Notes: generated from the letters alone by a model not told the origin. DNA of 64,000 nt from Paracoccus sp. S1E-3 (GCF_013868135.1 NZ_JACEMU010000004.1:682001-746000), one strand, 5' to 3'. Shown: positions 1 through 9,392, counted from the first letter of the stretch. Numbers and translations: made by a program.

Positions 1-1020
1 AGAAAATTCTCCCAATCGCCGACGCTGTGGGCCAGAAACTCGCCGGCGCCCTCCAGTTCGTAGCCATGCTCGATCTGGGCATCGGCGTTCACGCCTACCT
101 CGTTTTCCGCGATCCATCTGGCGAAATCCGACGCCTCCTGCCCGGCCGTCTGCGCGAAAAGGTAATAGCTGATCCGCAGGGGCAAGCCGTCATTGGTCGC
201 CACGTCGAGGCTGGCCGCGTAATCCGTGGGAAACACATGGCCGCCCCCACCCGCGTCAGAGGTGGAGGTCATCCCGAGGCGGTTCAGGTCGCGATAGTAA
301 TGCAGCGTCGAATTGACCTGATCCTCAGGCGACAATTGCGGCAGATCGGCGATGGCCTTGTAAAGAATGGCGGGGTTAGGCTCGGCGTAAAGGATCGCCC
401 CACCATCCACGAACTCGATCCGCGCACCGTCCGGGACCGGCGTTTCGGGGGTAAGACCCATCGCCTTCACCCCGGCCGCGTTCAGAAATCCCATGCTGTA
501 GAGAAACAGCACGAAGGTCGGGGTAGCGGGCGCGGCCTCGTTCAGTTCCTGCACGGTCGGCATCCGCCGTTCCTCGAACTGATAGGGTGACCAGCCGCCA
601 ATGACCCGCACCCATTGGCCGTCCGGGACGCGGGCGGCCTCGGCACGCACCAGATCCAGCGCCTGGGCAAGCGACGGAACGCCCTCCCACCGGGTTTCGA
701 GGTTGAAGAACCGGCCGCCACGAATGGTGTGGGAATGCACGTCGTTCAAGCCGGGAATGACCGTGCGTCCATTGGCGTCGATGACCGTGGTTGCGTCGCC
801 GCGATAGGCCTCGATATCCGCGTCCGCCCCGACTGCGACGAATTTGCCGTCCCTGACGGCAAAGGCGGTCGCCTGCGGCTGCTCGGGGTCGATGGTGTGA
901 ACCGCAGCATTCAGGACGATGAGATCGGCAGGTTGGGTGTCCTGCGCCGATGCGGTCGACATCCCCGTGAATGCGGCCAGCGTCATCGCGATTGAAATGC
1001 CGTTGAAAACAATGCTCATG
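1..1020 (-). CDS. Exported amidohydrolase (YtcJ/Amidohydrolase_3 type), partial: C-terminus beyond window
   Basis: Reading the minus strand from an ATG at 1020, preceded by GGAGGATATC, gives at least 340 codons open to the window edge. Residues 1-26 form a signal peptide ending near STASAQ. The sequence then shows the composite-domain start of a metal-dependent amidohydrolase (ADLIVLNAAVHTIDP) and the metal-binding HxH of NDVHSH (His95, His97). This layout is typical of YtcJ-like Amidohydrolase_3 enzymes that hydrolyse amide or imine bonds of small molecules. The substrate cannot be told. It lies 95 bp downstream of an exported isochorismatase-type hydrolase on the same strand, so the two may be co-transcribed. 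The later metal ligands are outside the window. Confidence 0.85.
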
Positions 1021-1115
1021 ATATCCTCCAGAATGGAAAACCAGCGGCTATGATCGCCTCGCAGCCGCGTTCTCGGCCCAGGTGCAGTTGCCCAGGGGGT
1101 CGGGCGGCGACCTCT

Positions 1116-1904
1116 CTATTCCTGACCGGCAACTTCCTGCGCCCGCGCATAACTTTCCGTCACCGCGCGGTATTCGGGCACCAGTTCACTATACAGGGCG
1201 CCCCAGTTCGCCGCGTCCGGGCGGTTCCAGGTGCGGTGCGTCTCGCTGAGAATGGTGTTGGTGGTGACCGGTTGCACGCCGCCATTCGCCATCCGCAGCA
1301 TCGCCGCGTCAGAGGCGAGCTTGCTGACATCGCCCGAGGCGTCCATCACCGCAAAGACCTTGTAGCCGTCGGCCCGCGCCTCAAGTGCGGGGAAGGCGAC
1401 GCAGACGCTGGTCCAGACCCCCGCCATGATGAGCGTCTTGCGGCCCGTCGCCTCCACTGCGGCGACGAAATCGGCATTGTCCCAGGCGCTCACCTCGCCC
1501 ATTCGCCCGACATAGACCGCGCTCGGGGCGGCGGCGGTCAGTTCTTCCATGATCGGGCCGTTGGTACCATCCGGTTCCGAGGCGGTGTAGAGGATCGGCA
1601 TTCCGGCATGTTCGGCGATCTTGGCAAGGGCCACGGTATTGGCCCGCAAGACGCTGACGGGAATATCATTGACGGTCTGAAAAAGCCCGGTCTGATGATC
1701 GAGCAGCAACAGGACCGCATCGTTCGGATCAAGCAGAGCTTCATATGCCGCTTCGCTCGGCTGACGCGACAGGCCTTCGATCTGAGGCCGCCCGGTCGCT
1801 TCCTGCGCCCAGGCGTAACCGCCACCGGCAATCGGTTGGGCGACGATCGCCAGCATGGCCGCCACGGCAAAACTGCCCGCCGTCCACCATCCTGTGTTTC
1901 TCAT
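1116..1904 (-). CDS. Exported isochorismatase-family cysteine hydrolase (YcaC-like)
   Basis: Encodes 262 residues. I chose the ATG at 1904 because GGAGGATATT precedes it and it opens a clean signal peptide (basic MRNTG, hydrophobic core, end near YAWAQ). A longer reading to 1994 lacks such a signal. The mature part has the family's Asp motif (LLLLDHQTGLF) and the nucleophile Cys in AGVWTSVCVAF, so the Asp-Lys-Cys hydrolase fold looks intact. The family hydrolyses small amides or ethers; YcaC-like members have unclear substrates. A signal peptide is unusual for this mainly cytosolic family. It sits between a LysR regulator and an exported amidohydrolase on the same strand. Confidence 0.85.
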   Translation of the reverse strand: MRNTGWWTAGSFAVAAMLAIVAQPIAGGGYAWAQEATGRPQIEGLSRQPSEAAYEALLDPNDAVLLLLDHQTGLFQTVNDIPVSVLRANTVALAKIAEHAGMPILYTASEPDGTNGPIMEELTAAAPSAVYVGRMGEVSAWDNADFVAAVEATGRKTLIMAGVWTSVCVAFPALEARADGYKVFAVMDASGDVSKLASDAAMLRMANGGVQPVTTNTILSETHRTWNRPDAANWGALYSELVPEYRAVTESYARAQEVAGQE

Positions 1905-2116
1905 AATATCCTCCATCAAATGTGCAATCGGGACCGCTCGGGGACATGCCGTCTTGTCGGTTCGCAGGCCATCGGCCAAGTCCCTGCGGATCATGCCCGC
2001 GCGGATGCAGCAGCCATGTCACGGCAAGCTGGGATATCGGCTGCGCCAAGATTCAGCTTAGCAGGCGAATCCGTCGGCAAGGCGTGCAATACCGCAAGTG
2101 GAACTTGCAGATTTGG

Positions 2117-3028
2117 CTACACCCCTTCGCCTTCGAACAGGGGGCGATGGCGGATGATCCGTGCCGCGACGAAGTCGACGAACAGCCGGACCCGTGCTGA
2201 CCGTCCCATGTCGGGGCAGGTCAGCAGCCACAGATCGGTCGTCGCATCGAACTCGGGGGCGGAATGCCGCACGAGCCCCGGCCGCAGATCGCCGACAAAA
2301 CAGGGCAAGCGGCCCACGCCCATCCCCCGTTCCACGGCCTCGGCAACCCCCAGAATCGTATTGGTCCGGTAAACCACGTCTGCCGTCACATTCCTGTCTG
2401 ATCCGGTCTGAGCCACCCTGCGCGGGGCAGATTTCTCTTTGGGATCGGGCGTCGCGGCTTTGCGGTCCGTCGTCGCGTCGCCGACATCGTGCTGACCGGC
2501 TTCGTGGACCGATCCATAGAGTGCCCAGGCAATTCTGGCGATGCGTCGGCCAATCATCTCGTCCGGGGGCTGGCCGTTGGCGAAAATGACGACATTCGCG
2601 TCATGCGCGGAAAGGTCCGGCCTCTTGTCGACGGTCGTCACATTCAGGCGAATGTCCCGATATTGCTGAAGGAAATAGGCTAAGACCGGCATCAACAGAT
2701 GAAGCAACGCTTCGTCGATGACGAGGCGCAATTCGCCGACCAGCAGCACCTCCCGTTCCGCGACCCGGCGAAGCGACGTGGTGATCTCGGACTCCAGCCG
2801 CTGCGCCAGTGCCACGATCTCGGCCCCGGCAGGCGTCAGTTCATAGCCGCCGCGATGGCGGCGAAACAATGCGACGCCCATCGCGTCCTCGATTTGCCCG
2901 AGGCGGCGAAAGACCGTTGACGCACTGATCTGAAGCTCTGCCGCCGCCCCCGGCATGCCGCGCGCTTCGGCGATGGCCTTGACCAGACGAAAGTCGTCCC
3001 AGTCGGGTTCTGACGATGTCTTGACCAT
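2117..3028 (-). CDS. LysR-family transcriptional regulator
   Basis: 303 residues with an N-terminal winged HTH (residues about 10-70, including AAAELQISASTVFRRLGQIE) and a LysR-type effector domain behind it. The ATG at 3028 is preceded by CAGGAGCCAGGC, a good ribosome binding site. It belongs to the LysR subgroup whose C-terminus reads as a DLWLLTCPDM-type strand. Around residues 170-210 there is an Asp/Lys/Arg-rich stretch with little resemblance to the usual fold, perhaps an insertion or a local frame disturbance. Downstream on the same strand lie two exported hydrolases that it may control; no divergent target is seen. Confidence 0.85.
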   Translation of the reverse strand: MVKTSSEPDWDDFRLVKAIAEARGMPGAAAELQISASTVFRRLGQIEDAMGVALFRRHRGGYELTPAGAEIVALAQRLESEITTSLRRVAEREVLLVGELRLVIDEALLHLLMPVLAYFLQQYRDIRLNVTTVDKRPDLSAHDANVVIFANGQPPDEMIGRRIARIAWALYGSVHEAGQHDVGDATTDRKAATPDPKEKSAPRRVAQTGSDRNVTADVVYRTNTILGVAEAVERGMGVGRLPCFVGDLRPGLVRHSAPEFDATTDLWLLTCPDMGRSARVRLFVDFVAARIIRHRPLFEGEGV

Positions 3029-3129
3029 GCCTGGCTCCTGTCGTCGTGATGGTGGTGTTGAGCCTTAGGCAGCGCACGCTCAGGCCTCCTCTCCTGCGAA
3101 GGATCGCAGAGTGAGAACCATTGCTTCCA

Positions 3130-3657
3130 TCACCGTTCAGTCCGGAGGATGACAGGCCGTCCGCAGGACAACCAGTCCGTCGCCGCCATCAGCAGTTGCG
3201 CGGGCGCGTCGACCACATCGCAGGCCAGAACATTTTCACCGCTCGGCGGCTCCAGCGTGGCGATCTGGCTTTCCAGCAGCGCCGGGTTCATAAAATGCCC
3301 GGATCGCGCCACCATACGCGCGGCAATCACCTCACGCGATCCGCCGAGATGGATATAGCGGATCGGCAGTTCCGCCGCCTGTTCCAGCCGGTCGCGATAG
3401 GTTTGTCGCAATGCCGAGCAGGCAGCGACCGCAACGCCATCGCGCCGGGTCAGATCGCCCAGACGCTGGCCCACGGCATCCAGCCAGGGCCAGCGATCTT
3501 CGTCGGTCAGCGCGATCCCCGCCGCCATCTTGCGCCGATTGGCGGCGCTGTGCAGATCATCGGCCTCGATGAGGGAGGCGTGCAGCGCCGCCGCGAGCCG
3601 TTGGGCCAGCAGCGATTTTCCGCAGCCGCTGACCCCCATGACGATGACGGCGCGCAT
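3130..3657 (-). CDS. gntK: Gluconokinase (GntK type)
   Basis: 175 residues, the normal length for the small P-loop gluconokinases that phosphorylate D-gluconate to 6-phosphogluconate. The Walker A motif GVSGCGKS is at residues 8-15, followed by the family's EADDLHSAANRRKMAAG and LTDEDRWPWLD motifs. ATG 3657 lies 3 bp after the stop of the upstream SDR gene, so the two are coupled. With the SDR and TRAP genes it makes a coherent sugar-acid uptake and phosphorylation unit feeding the pentose phosphate or Entner-Doudoroff route. A short CTGCGA/TCGCAG hairpin at 3094-3109 follows the stop but lacks a T-tract. Confidence 0.93.
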   Translation of the reverse strand: MRAVIVMGVSGCGKSLLAQRLAAALHASLIEADDLHSAANRRKMAAGIALTDEDRWPWLDAVGQRLGDLTRRDGVAVAACSALRQTYRDRLEQAAELPIRYIHLGGSREVIAARMVARSGHFMNPALLESQIATLEPPSGENVLACDVVDAPAQLLMAATDWLSCGRPVILRTER

Positions 3658-3660
3658 CGC

Positions 3661-4407
3661 TCAGCCCGTGACCCGCATCGACATGCCACCATCGACAACG
3701 ATCATCTCGCCGGTGACGAAATCGTTCTCGATCAGCTGCCGGGCGGCCTGGGCGACGTTTTCGGGCGTGCCTTCGCGCTTCAGCGGGATGCGCTTGTCGA
3801 GATTATGCGCCTTGGCCTGATCGCTCATCGCGTCGTGGAAACGGGTGCGGATGATCCCCGGTGCCAGCACATTGACGCGGATGTTTTCCGCCGCGTGGTC
3901 GAAGGCCAGTGCCTTGGCCATCGGGATCAGCGCGCCCTTGACGGTCTGATAGGCGACCGTGCCGGGGCAGCCGCGAATCCCCGCGACCGAGGAGATCAGG
4001 ATCACCGCCCCGCCTTCGCGCGCAAGGTAAGGATGGGCGGCGCGGAACAGGGTGAAGACCGGGTGGACATGGATGTCGAAAGCGGCGCGCCAGTCGCTTT
4101 CCTCCAGTTCCAGCATGGTGCCCGGCGCCGGGCCTCCGGCGGAATGGACCAGAATGTCCAGCCGGCCGAAGCGCTCGGCGGTGCGGCGGACGAGGGCCTC
4201 GGCCTCGGCGGGGTTCGAGACATCGCCCAGTTCCACCGCGACGCGCGCGGCACCGAAGCGGGTCAGCAACTCGGCCGCTTCCGCGGTTTCAGAGCGACCG
4301 TTCAGCGCCACCTTGGCGCCCGCGTTCAGCAGGTCCTCGGCGATGGCGAGGCCGATGCCGCGGGTGCCGCCGGTGATCAGGGCAACCTTGTCAGTCACAT
4401 CATACAT
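3661..4407 (-). CDS. SDR-family oxidoreductase, likely gluconate/ketogluconate dehydrogenase
   Basis: 248 residues from the ATG at 4407, which follows GAGGAACATGAC; a longer reading to 4473 overlaps the preceding permease gene. Classical SDR layout: NAD(P)-binding TGGTRGIG at residues 12-19, HSAGG at 88-92 (usually NAGG), Ser around 139-140, catalytic Tyr153-x3-Lys157. C-terminal GEMIVVDGGMSM is typical. Placed between a TRAP transporter and gluconokinase, it plausibly interconverts gluconate and 5-ketogluconate (IdnO-like), but the substrate is inferred from context only. Confidence 0.85.
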   Translation of the reverse strand: MYDVTDKVALITGGTRGIGLAIAEDLLNAGAKVALNGRSETAEAAELLTRFGAARVAVELGDVSNPAEAEALVRRTAERFGRLDILVHSAGGPAPGTMLELEESDWRAAFDIHVHPVFTLFRAAHPYLAREGGAVILISSVAGIRGCPGTVAYQTVKGALIPMAKALAFDHAAENIRVNVLAPGIIRTRFHDAMSDQAKAHNLDKRIPLKREGTPENVAQAARQLIENDFVTGEMIVVDGGMSMRVTG

Positions 4408-4426
4408 GTCATGTTCCTCAATATGG

Positions 4427-5719
4427 TCAGGGCCGGACCAATCCCGGCACCGTCGTGGACAGCGCCGGGACAAAGACCAGCAGGATCAGGTAGGCAATAA
4501 GCAGCGCCAGAAACGGCAGCGCGGCACGAACGGTGTCCAGATAGGGCACCTTTGCGATGGCATTGGTGATGAACAGCAGGACCGCGACCGGCGGGCTGAC
4601 CGCGCCGATCTGGTTGGCGACGATCATCAGCACGCCCAGTTGCAGCGGGTCGAAGCCGTAGGCCTGCCCGACATAGGTGGCAATCGGCACGAAGACGATC
4701 AGCACCGACAGGCTTTCCAGAAACATCGTCAGCAGCAGCACGATGGCCAGCATCAGCAGCAGGACGACATGACCATTGTCCGAAACCCCGCGCAGGAAGC
4801 CCAGCACCATGTCGTTGAAACTGAGATAGGACAGGATCCAGCCAAGCGCCCCGGTGACGGCGATGATGCCCACGACCATGGCCGTGGTTACCGCCGCATC
4901 CAGCACGATGCCCGGCAGGTCGCGGAAGGAGATCTCGCGATAGATCACCATGCTGACCAGCAAGGAATAGAGACAGGCGACGACCCCGGCCTCGGTCGCG
5001 GTGAAGATGCCGGCGAAGATGCCGCCGAGGATGATGAAGGGGGCCAGCAGCGCCACCCAGGCCTGCCGGATGGCCCGCAGGACCTGACCGACCGTGGCAC
5101 GGGGCGAATGCTTCGCCAGCGCCGGATAGCGCCCGGTCCCGGCCAGCACCCGGATGAACAGCATCAGCGTCGCCGCCAGCACCAGACCGGGCACGATGCC
5201 GGCCAGAAACAGGCCACCGATCGACACGCCGGTCATCGCGCCATAGACGATCATCGTCATCGAGGGCGGGATGATCGGCCCGATGATCGCCGACACCGCG
5301 ACGATCGCCGAGGCAAGGCCGCCCGGATAGCCCTGCCGCTTCATCTCGGGGATCAGGATCGAACCGACCGTGGCCGCCTCGGCCGCGGATGAACCCGAGA
5401 CATTGGCCATCGCCGTGCAGGCCACGACGCTGGTATGGCCGAGGCTGCCGCGCAGATGGCCGACCAGCGTCTGGGCGAACCCGACCAGAGCGCGGGACAG
5501 CCCGCCCTTGGCCATCAGGGCGCCCGCGAGGATGAAGTAAGGCAGTGCCAGCAGGCTGAAGCTGTCGATCATCGCGAAGGTCCGCTGCGCGAACAGCGCG
5601 AAATTGACGCCGGGCAGCACGAAGATGCCTGCGGCACTGGTCAGGCCGATGGCCAGCAGCACCGGAAAGCCCAGCATCACCAGCGCGAGCAGGCCACCGA
5701 ACAGAAGCGCAAGGGTCAT
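4427..5719 (-). CDS. dctM: TRAP transporter large permease (DctM family)
   Basis: 430 residues from ATG 5719, overlapping the stop of the small permease by 4 bp (ATGA). It is almost wholly hydrophobic with about 11-12 membrane segments and the DctM hallmarks LASAIVAVSAIIGPIIPPSM and the late IVANQIGAVSPPVAVLLF. It forms the ion-coupled translocation subunit of a tripartite uptake system in the inner membrane. Linked to gluconokinase and an SDR, the substrate is probably a sugar acid such as gluconate. A longer in-frame reading upstream runs through the dctQ gene and is not needed. Confidence 0.95.
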   Translation of the reverse strand: MTLALLFGGLLALVMLGFPVLLAIGLTSAAGIFVLPGVNFALFAQRTFAMIDSFSLLALPYFILAGALMAKGGLSRALVGFAQTLVGHLRGSLGHTSVVACTAMANVSGSSAAEAATVGSILIPEMKRQGYPGGLASAIVAVSAIIGPIIPPSMTMIVYGAMTGVSIGGLFLAGIVPGLVLAATLMLFIRVLAGTGRYPALAKHSPRATVGQVLRAIRQAWVALLAPFIILGGIFAGIFTATEAGVVACLYSLLVSMVIYREISFRDLPGIVLDAAVTTAMVVGIIAVTGALGWILSYLSFNDMVLGFLRGVSDNGHVVLLLMLAIVLLLTMFLESLSVLIVFVPIATYVGQAYGFDPLQLGVLMIVANQIGAVSPPVAVLLFITNAIAKVPYLDTVRAALPFLALLIAYLILLVFVPALSTTVPGLVRP

Positions 5720-6231
5720 GTCCTGCCCCCATTGGTGATGCGCAGCGCCAGTCGCTCGGCGGCGGCGAGGATCATATAGCCGCCGCCCAGCAGAAAGCCC
5801 GCATAGACCTTGTCCATCGTCACCCCCAGCCCGGCGCTGATCTGGCGTGAGGACACGCCAAGGATCTTCCACGCCGAACAGACGATCAGCACGCCCAGCA
5901 GCAGCCAGGCCGCGTCGATCAGCCCGCGCAAGGCGGCCGCGGGACGTCCCGGCAGCATCCCCTGCAACAGATCGACGCCGATATGCGCACCGCGCCGATA
6001 GGCGATGGTGACGGCCAGCAGCACCAGCCAGATATGGCCGTAACGCTGGAATTCCTCGGACCAGGACAGCGAATTGCCGAGGAAGAAGCGGTTCACGATC
6101 TGCGCCACCGCCACCAGCACGATGGCGAGAAACAGCAGGATCGCCGCCCCCTCGACCGCCCGGTGCAGATAATGCGTCACCGTGAAACCGCCGGGCGGCG
6201 CGGTCTCGGTCATGACGGTTTCGGCTTCCAT
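5716..6231 (-). CDS. dctQ: TRAP transporter small permease (DctQ family)
   Basis: 171 residues with four predicted membrane helices, beginning around residue 25. The motif NRFFLGNSLSWSEEFQRYGHIWL is the DctQ signature and RRGAHIGVDLL follows it. ATG 6231 follows GGGGGAAATC; Met7 is an alternative start. It pairs with the large permease 4 bp downstream. The solute receptor gene is immediately upstream, giving the usual P-Q-M order in one operon. Confidence 0.93.
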   Translation of the reverse strand: MEAETVMTETAPPGGFTVTHYLHRAVEGAAILLFLAIVLVAVAQIVNRFFLGNSLSWSEEFQRYGHIWLVLLAVTIAYRRGAHIGVDLLQGMLPGRPAAALRGLIDAAWLLLGVLIVCSAWKILGVSSRQISAGLGVTMDKVYAGFLLGGGYMILAAAERLALRITNGGRT

Positions 6232-6257
6232 GATTTCCCCCTTTCAGGCAGCGGCGA

Positions 6258-7235
6258 TCACTCGGGCGCCGCCGCGCGGATCTGTTCGAGGATGTCGGTC
6301 GCGCCGATGCTGGCCGCGATCTTGTCCTGCACGGGGCGGGTTGCGTCTTGCAGCGGCTGGGTGTCGATCTCGGTGATAGTCATGCCCTCGGCCGCCAGCG
6401 CATCCAGCGCCTCCTGCTCGCGCGCGGGGGCGAGAGCGCGTTCCAGATCGCGGGCGAAATCCGCCGCCGCCATCACCTGCGCCTTCTGCTCCTCATTCAG
6501 CCGGCCCATGAAGGCGGTCGAGCAGACAAAGGCCACCGGCCCGAACAGGTGGCGGGTCAGCGTGTAATTGCCCGCGACCTCGTTGAACTTGTTGGCCTGA
6601 ACCAGTGCCGCGCTGTGTTCCAGCCCGTCCAACACCCCGGTTTCCATTGCCGTGTAGATCTCGCCGAAGGCCATCGGCGTGGCATTGGCGCCCATGGCGT
6701 TGATGGTCTGGACATAGGTGTCGGTCGGAATGGTGCGGATCTTCAGCCCCTTCAGATCATCGGCGCTGGCGATCGGGGTCTTGGTGGCGACGTTGCGATA
6801 GCCCCAGCTGTCCAGCCAGGCCAGGACTTCGAAACCCGCCTCGCGCAGGCCATCGGCAAGCTGGTCGCCGACCGGGCCGTCCAGCACGCGATGGACATGG
6901 TCGTAATCGGCCCAGAGATAGGGCAGATCGACCACGCCCAGTCTGGCGTCGAAATTCCCCAGGATCGCCGTGCCCGAGATGGCGCAATCCGCGCCCGAGC
7001 CAAGCTGCATCGCCTCATAGACCTCGCGTTCCTGCCCCAGCTGGTTGTTGGGGAAGATCGCGACGGTCATGTCGGTGCCGAAATCCTGCAGATAATTCTT
7101 GAAGGCCCAGGCGGCCATATGCAGTTCCGACGACAACGCCGCCTGACTGGAATGGGCCAGTTTCACCTCCAGCGCACCGGCCCCCTGGGCCAGCAGCAGC
7201 GACAGCGCCGAGCTTGCAAGCAAAGTGGTTTTCAT
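6258..7235 (-). CDS. dctP: TRAP transporter solute-binding protein (DctP family)
   Basis: 325 residues. Start ATG 7235 chosen because GGAGCGTG precedes it and it opens a signal peptide (MKTTLLASSALSLLLAQGAGA). The mature protein has the DctP-fold features LKGLKIRTIPTDTYV (with the conserved substrate-carboxylate Arg) and YTAMETGVLDGLEHS. It captures a carboxylate-bearing solute in the periplasm and delivers it to the adjacent permease. A FadR-type operator lies 25 bp upstream, and the GntR regulator is divergent, so repression of this operon by that regulator is likely. Confidence 0.94.
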   Translation of the reverse strand: MKTTLLASSALSLLLAQGAGALEVKLAHSSQAALSSELHMAAWAFKNYLQDFGTDMTVAIFPNNQLGQEREVYEAMQLGSGADCAISGTAILGNFDARLGVVDLPYLWADYDHVHRVLDGPVGDQLADGLREAGFEVLAWLDSWGYRNVATKTPIASADDLKGLKIRTIPTDTYVQTINAMGANATPMAFGEIYTAMETGVLDGLEHSAALVQANKFNEVAGNYTLTRHLFGPVAFVCSTAFMGRLNEEQKAQVMAAADFARDLERALAPAREQEALDALAAEGMTITEIDTQPLQDATRPVQDKIAASIGATDILEQIRAAAPE

Positions 7236-7259
7236 CACGCTCCTCCATGTGATTCTTAT

Positions 7260-7276
7260 TTGTAATACAATATTAC
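7260..7276. promoter_or_regulatory. Predicted FCD-GntR operator between dctP and the GntR gene
   Basis: TTGTAATACAA (7260-7270) is a perfect 5-1-5 palindrome that fits the FadR-subfamily consensus TNGTNNNACNA. It overlaps a second inverted repeat, GTAATA-CAA-TATTAC (7262-7276). It lies in the only AT-rich stretch between the divergent dctP and GntR genes. Binding is inferred. Confidence 0.6.
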
Positions 7277-7391
7277 TTAAAAACGCGTCAAGCCGCATGA
7301 AAGCTGGTTGAAAGGGGCGCGCATTGCGGATACCCCGGCGGTGAGGTGATGAATTGTCCGACTTATCGGCCAAAACCCGGAAGGAGTCGCC

Positions 7392-8102
7392 ATGACCAAG
7401 GAAGCCTTGTCGCTGAAGCTGCACATGCGGGTGGCCGATGTGCTGGGCATGGCGATCCTGCGTGGCGACTATCCGGCAGGAACCGTGCTGCCACCCGAGA
7501 TGCAGCTCTGCGAGGAGTTGGGGATCAGCCGCACCGCCCTGCGCGAGGCGCTGCGCGGGCTGATCGCCAAGGGCCTGCTGGAATCGCGCCCCAAGCGCGG
7601 GACGCTGGTGCGCGATGAAGTTTACTGGAACCATCTCGACCCCGACCTGCTGCGCTGGCGGATCGAGACCACGGATACCTCGACCTATCTGGAAAAGATG
7701 TTCGCCCTGCGCCGCGCCACCGAACCTGAGGCGGCCGCACTCGCCGCCCGCCACGCCCTGCCCGAGAACCGGGCACAGCTGGCGGCGGATTTTCAGGCCA
7801 TGGTCGATGCGGGCGACGATGATGCCGCCTGGGTCGAGGCCGATCTGGCCTTTCACCGCACCGTCTATCTGGCCACCCGCAACGAGTTCTTCTGGCCGAT
7901 CGGCGAGATGCTGGCGGTCAGCCTGCGGCAGATGTTCAGCATCGCCGCGCAGGGTTCGCACCGGGCGCGGGCCATCGCCGAGCATGCCGACCTGTGCAGC
8001 GCCATCGTCGAGGGCAAGCCGGATCTGGCCCGCGCCGCCTCGCTGACGCTGCTCGGCAATGCGGTCTCAGATATCGACCGGGTCAGGACCGAGGGGCGTT
8101 GA
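7392..8102 (+). CDS. GntR-family regulator, FCD (FadR) subfamily
   Basis: 236 residues. Winged HTH at residues 10-75 (PPEMQLCEELGISRTALREA), then an all-helical FCD effector domain with metal/ligand histidines (DLAFHRTVYLATRNEFFWP, and RAIAEHADLCSAIVEG). ATG 7392 follows AAGGAGTCGCC. Divergent from the TRAP-SDR-gluconokinase operon, which it most likely represses until the sugar acid or a derivative binds the FCD pocket, in the manner of DgoR or related regulators. The operator at 7260-7276 supports this. Confidence 0.93.
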   Translation: MTKEALSLKLHMRVADVLGMAILRGDYPAGTVLPPEMQLCEELGISRTALREALRGLIAKGLLESRPKRGTLVRDEVYWNHLDPDLLRWRIETTDTSTYLEKMFALRRATEPEAAALAARHALPENRAQLAADFQAMVDAGDDDAAWVEADLAFHRTVYLATRNEFFWPIGEMLAVSLRQMFSIAAQGSHRARAIAEHADLCSAIVEGKPDLARAASLTLLGNAVSDIDRVRTEGR

Positions 8103-8132
8103 CCACGCTGCTTGCCCGATCGCCTGCTGCGA

Positions 8133-8310
8133 TCAGCCGATCCTGCCCTCTTTCATCAGCGCAAAGCGTTTGGGGAAATACCATTGCAGCACTTTGCGGA
8201 ACCTATCCGAGTTTTCGCGCGCCCAGTTCCGCATCAGTTCAGGCCCGAATTGGATCGCCGTGATCGGTGTCGCACCCGCTGCCCGCATCCGCTCCAACGT
8301 AAGCGTTGCA
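8133..8310 (-). pseudogene. C-terminal remnant of an isochorismatase-family hydrolase
   Basis: On the minus strand, an open frame ends at 8133 and translates to GSVATLTLERMRAAGATPIT followed by AIQFGPELMRNWAREN. This matches the last third of YcaC-like hydrolases (Ala/Gly-rich helix, then the 'AAGA-PIT-ELQRDWAR' segment). There is an in-frame stop upstream and no start or catalytic Cys, so only the C-terminal ~58 residues remain. It lies just after the GntR gene, convergent to it. Confidence 0.6.
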
Positions 8311-8915
8311 ACTGACCCCGCCTGACCTACCTATTCTTTAGCTGGCCACAGCCCTATCTTGGCGCTACGCGCCAAGATGAAGCACCACAACGTAACCTCT
8401 CGGCGCTTTGCCGCCATTTTAGAGTGCGCCGCGCCGCCCTGCGGCATTCTACAGACCGACCGTTTGCGCGTTGCGCAGCAATTCTGACCGGACAATACTG
8501 CCGAAGCAAGCAAAGCGACGTTCGGCCAAGCGCCGCGTAGCGAGCCACTGAGCACCCATCCCATTCGCATGTCTCCACCTCACCCCCGGAAGGCCCGTGA
8601 GAGAGCTTGGGGAACCAAAAGGGGATGGGGCTGGAGTTGCCCGGCGCGCCTGTAGCCGCGTGTAAGCGGTAGGCGAATGCTACGGCTGGCCGCTTGCGCC
8701 AAGGATACGCACCCGCGACGAACTCCCGCTCACCCAGATTACCGCCACTGCGATGCTGCAACGCTGCAAGTCCGTTTTGCACCCTTCTGCCTACGTCCCT
8801 ACGAAACGGACGTTGGCTGCTCTATCCTGCAATGCGCGGCGTCGATAGCCTACCCGGCTCAAGCCGGGCAGGTTCCTGAGGCTTCGTCACTGTCGCCTCG
8901 CGACTATTCGATGCC
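8311..8915. other. Gene-free stretch, no recognisable product
   Basis: About 600 bp in which none of the six frames gives a protein I recognise or a stretch with the codon bias of neighbouring genes. It contains a short hairpin CCCGGC-TCAA-GCCGGG at 8853-8868 without a T-tract. Flanked on both sides by gene fragments, it is probably part of the same decayed segment. Confidence 0.5.
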
Positions 8916-8927
8916 GTGGCGTCGTCT

Positions 8928-9392
8928 CGCCGCGCGGTGACGGAAATGGGTGCGGCGCGCTTCTTTCGCCGCACCGGCGAGCGCGTCTATGACATGGCCG
9001 ATCTGGCGCGGGCGACCGACAAGCTGGCCAGCTATGTCGAGGGCTTCAGGGCGCAGCATCCGGGCCGCCCCCTCCGCGGCTTCGGCTATTCCAACGGGGC
9101 GAATATCCTCGCCTCGGTGATGATCGCCCGTCCCGATCTGTTCGACCGGCTGGGCCTGCTGCACCCGCTGATCCCGTGGCAACCTGCCCCCGCGCCCGAC
9201 CTGAAGGGTCGGCAGGTGCTGATCACCGCCGGGCGCAATGATCCGATCTGCCCCTGGCCGCTGACCGAGCGGCTGGCGGACTGGACCCGTGCGCAGGGTG
9301 CGTTGCTCGCCACCTCCTATCACGACGGCGGCCACCAGATCCGGCGCGAGGAATGAGCGCGTTGGCCGAGTTTCTGCGCAGCGCGGCGTGAC
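8928..9392 (+). pseudogene. Alpha/beta-hydrolase (carboxylesterase) remnant, 5'-truncated and frameshifted
   Basis: The frame from about 8928 gives VTEMGAARFFRR, then a nucleophile elbow GFGYSNGANI, the Asp region ITAGRNDPICP and the His region YHDGGHQIRREE. This is the phospholipase/carboxylesterase type of hydrolase, but the first ~60 residues, including the oxyanion-hole strand, are missing. A stop occurs right after RREE (9354-9356). Moving by one base restores MSALAEFLRSAA and a natural stop at 9392, so a single base seems to have been lost in the AA run near 9352. Strong candidate for a dead gene. Confidence 0.75.
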
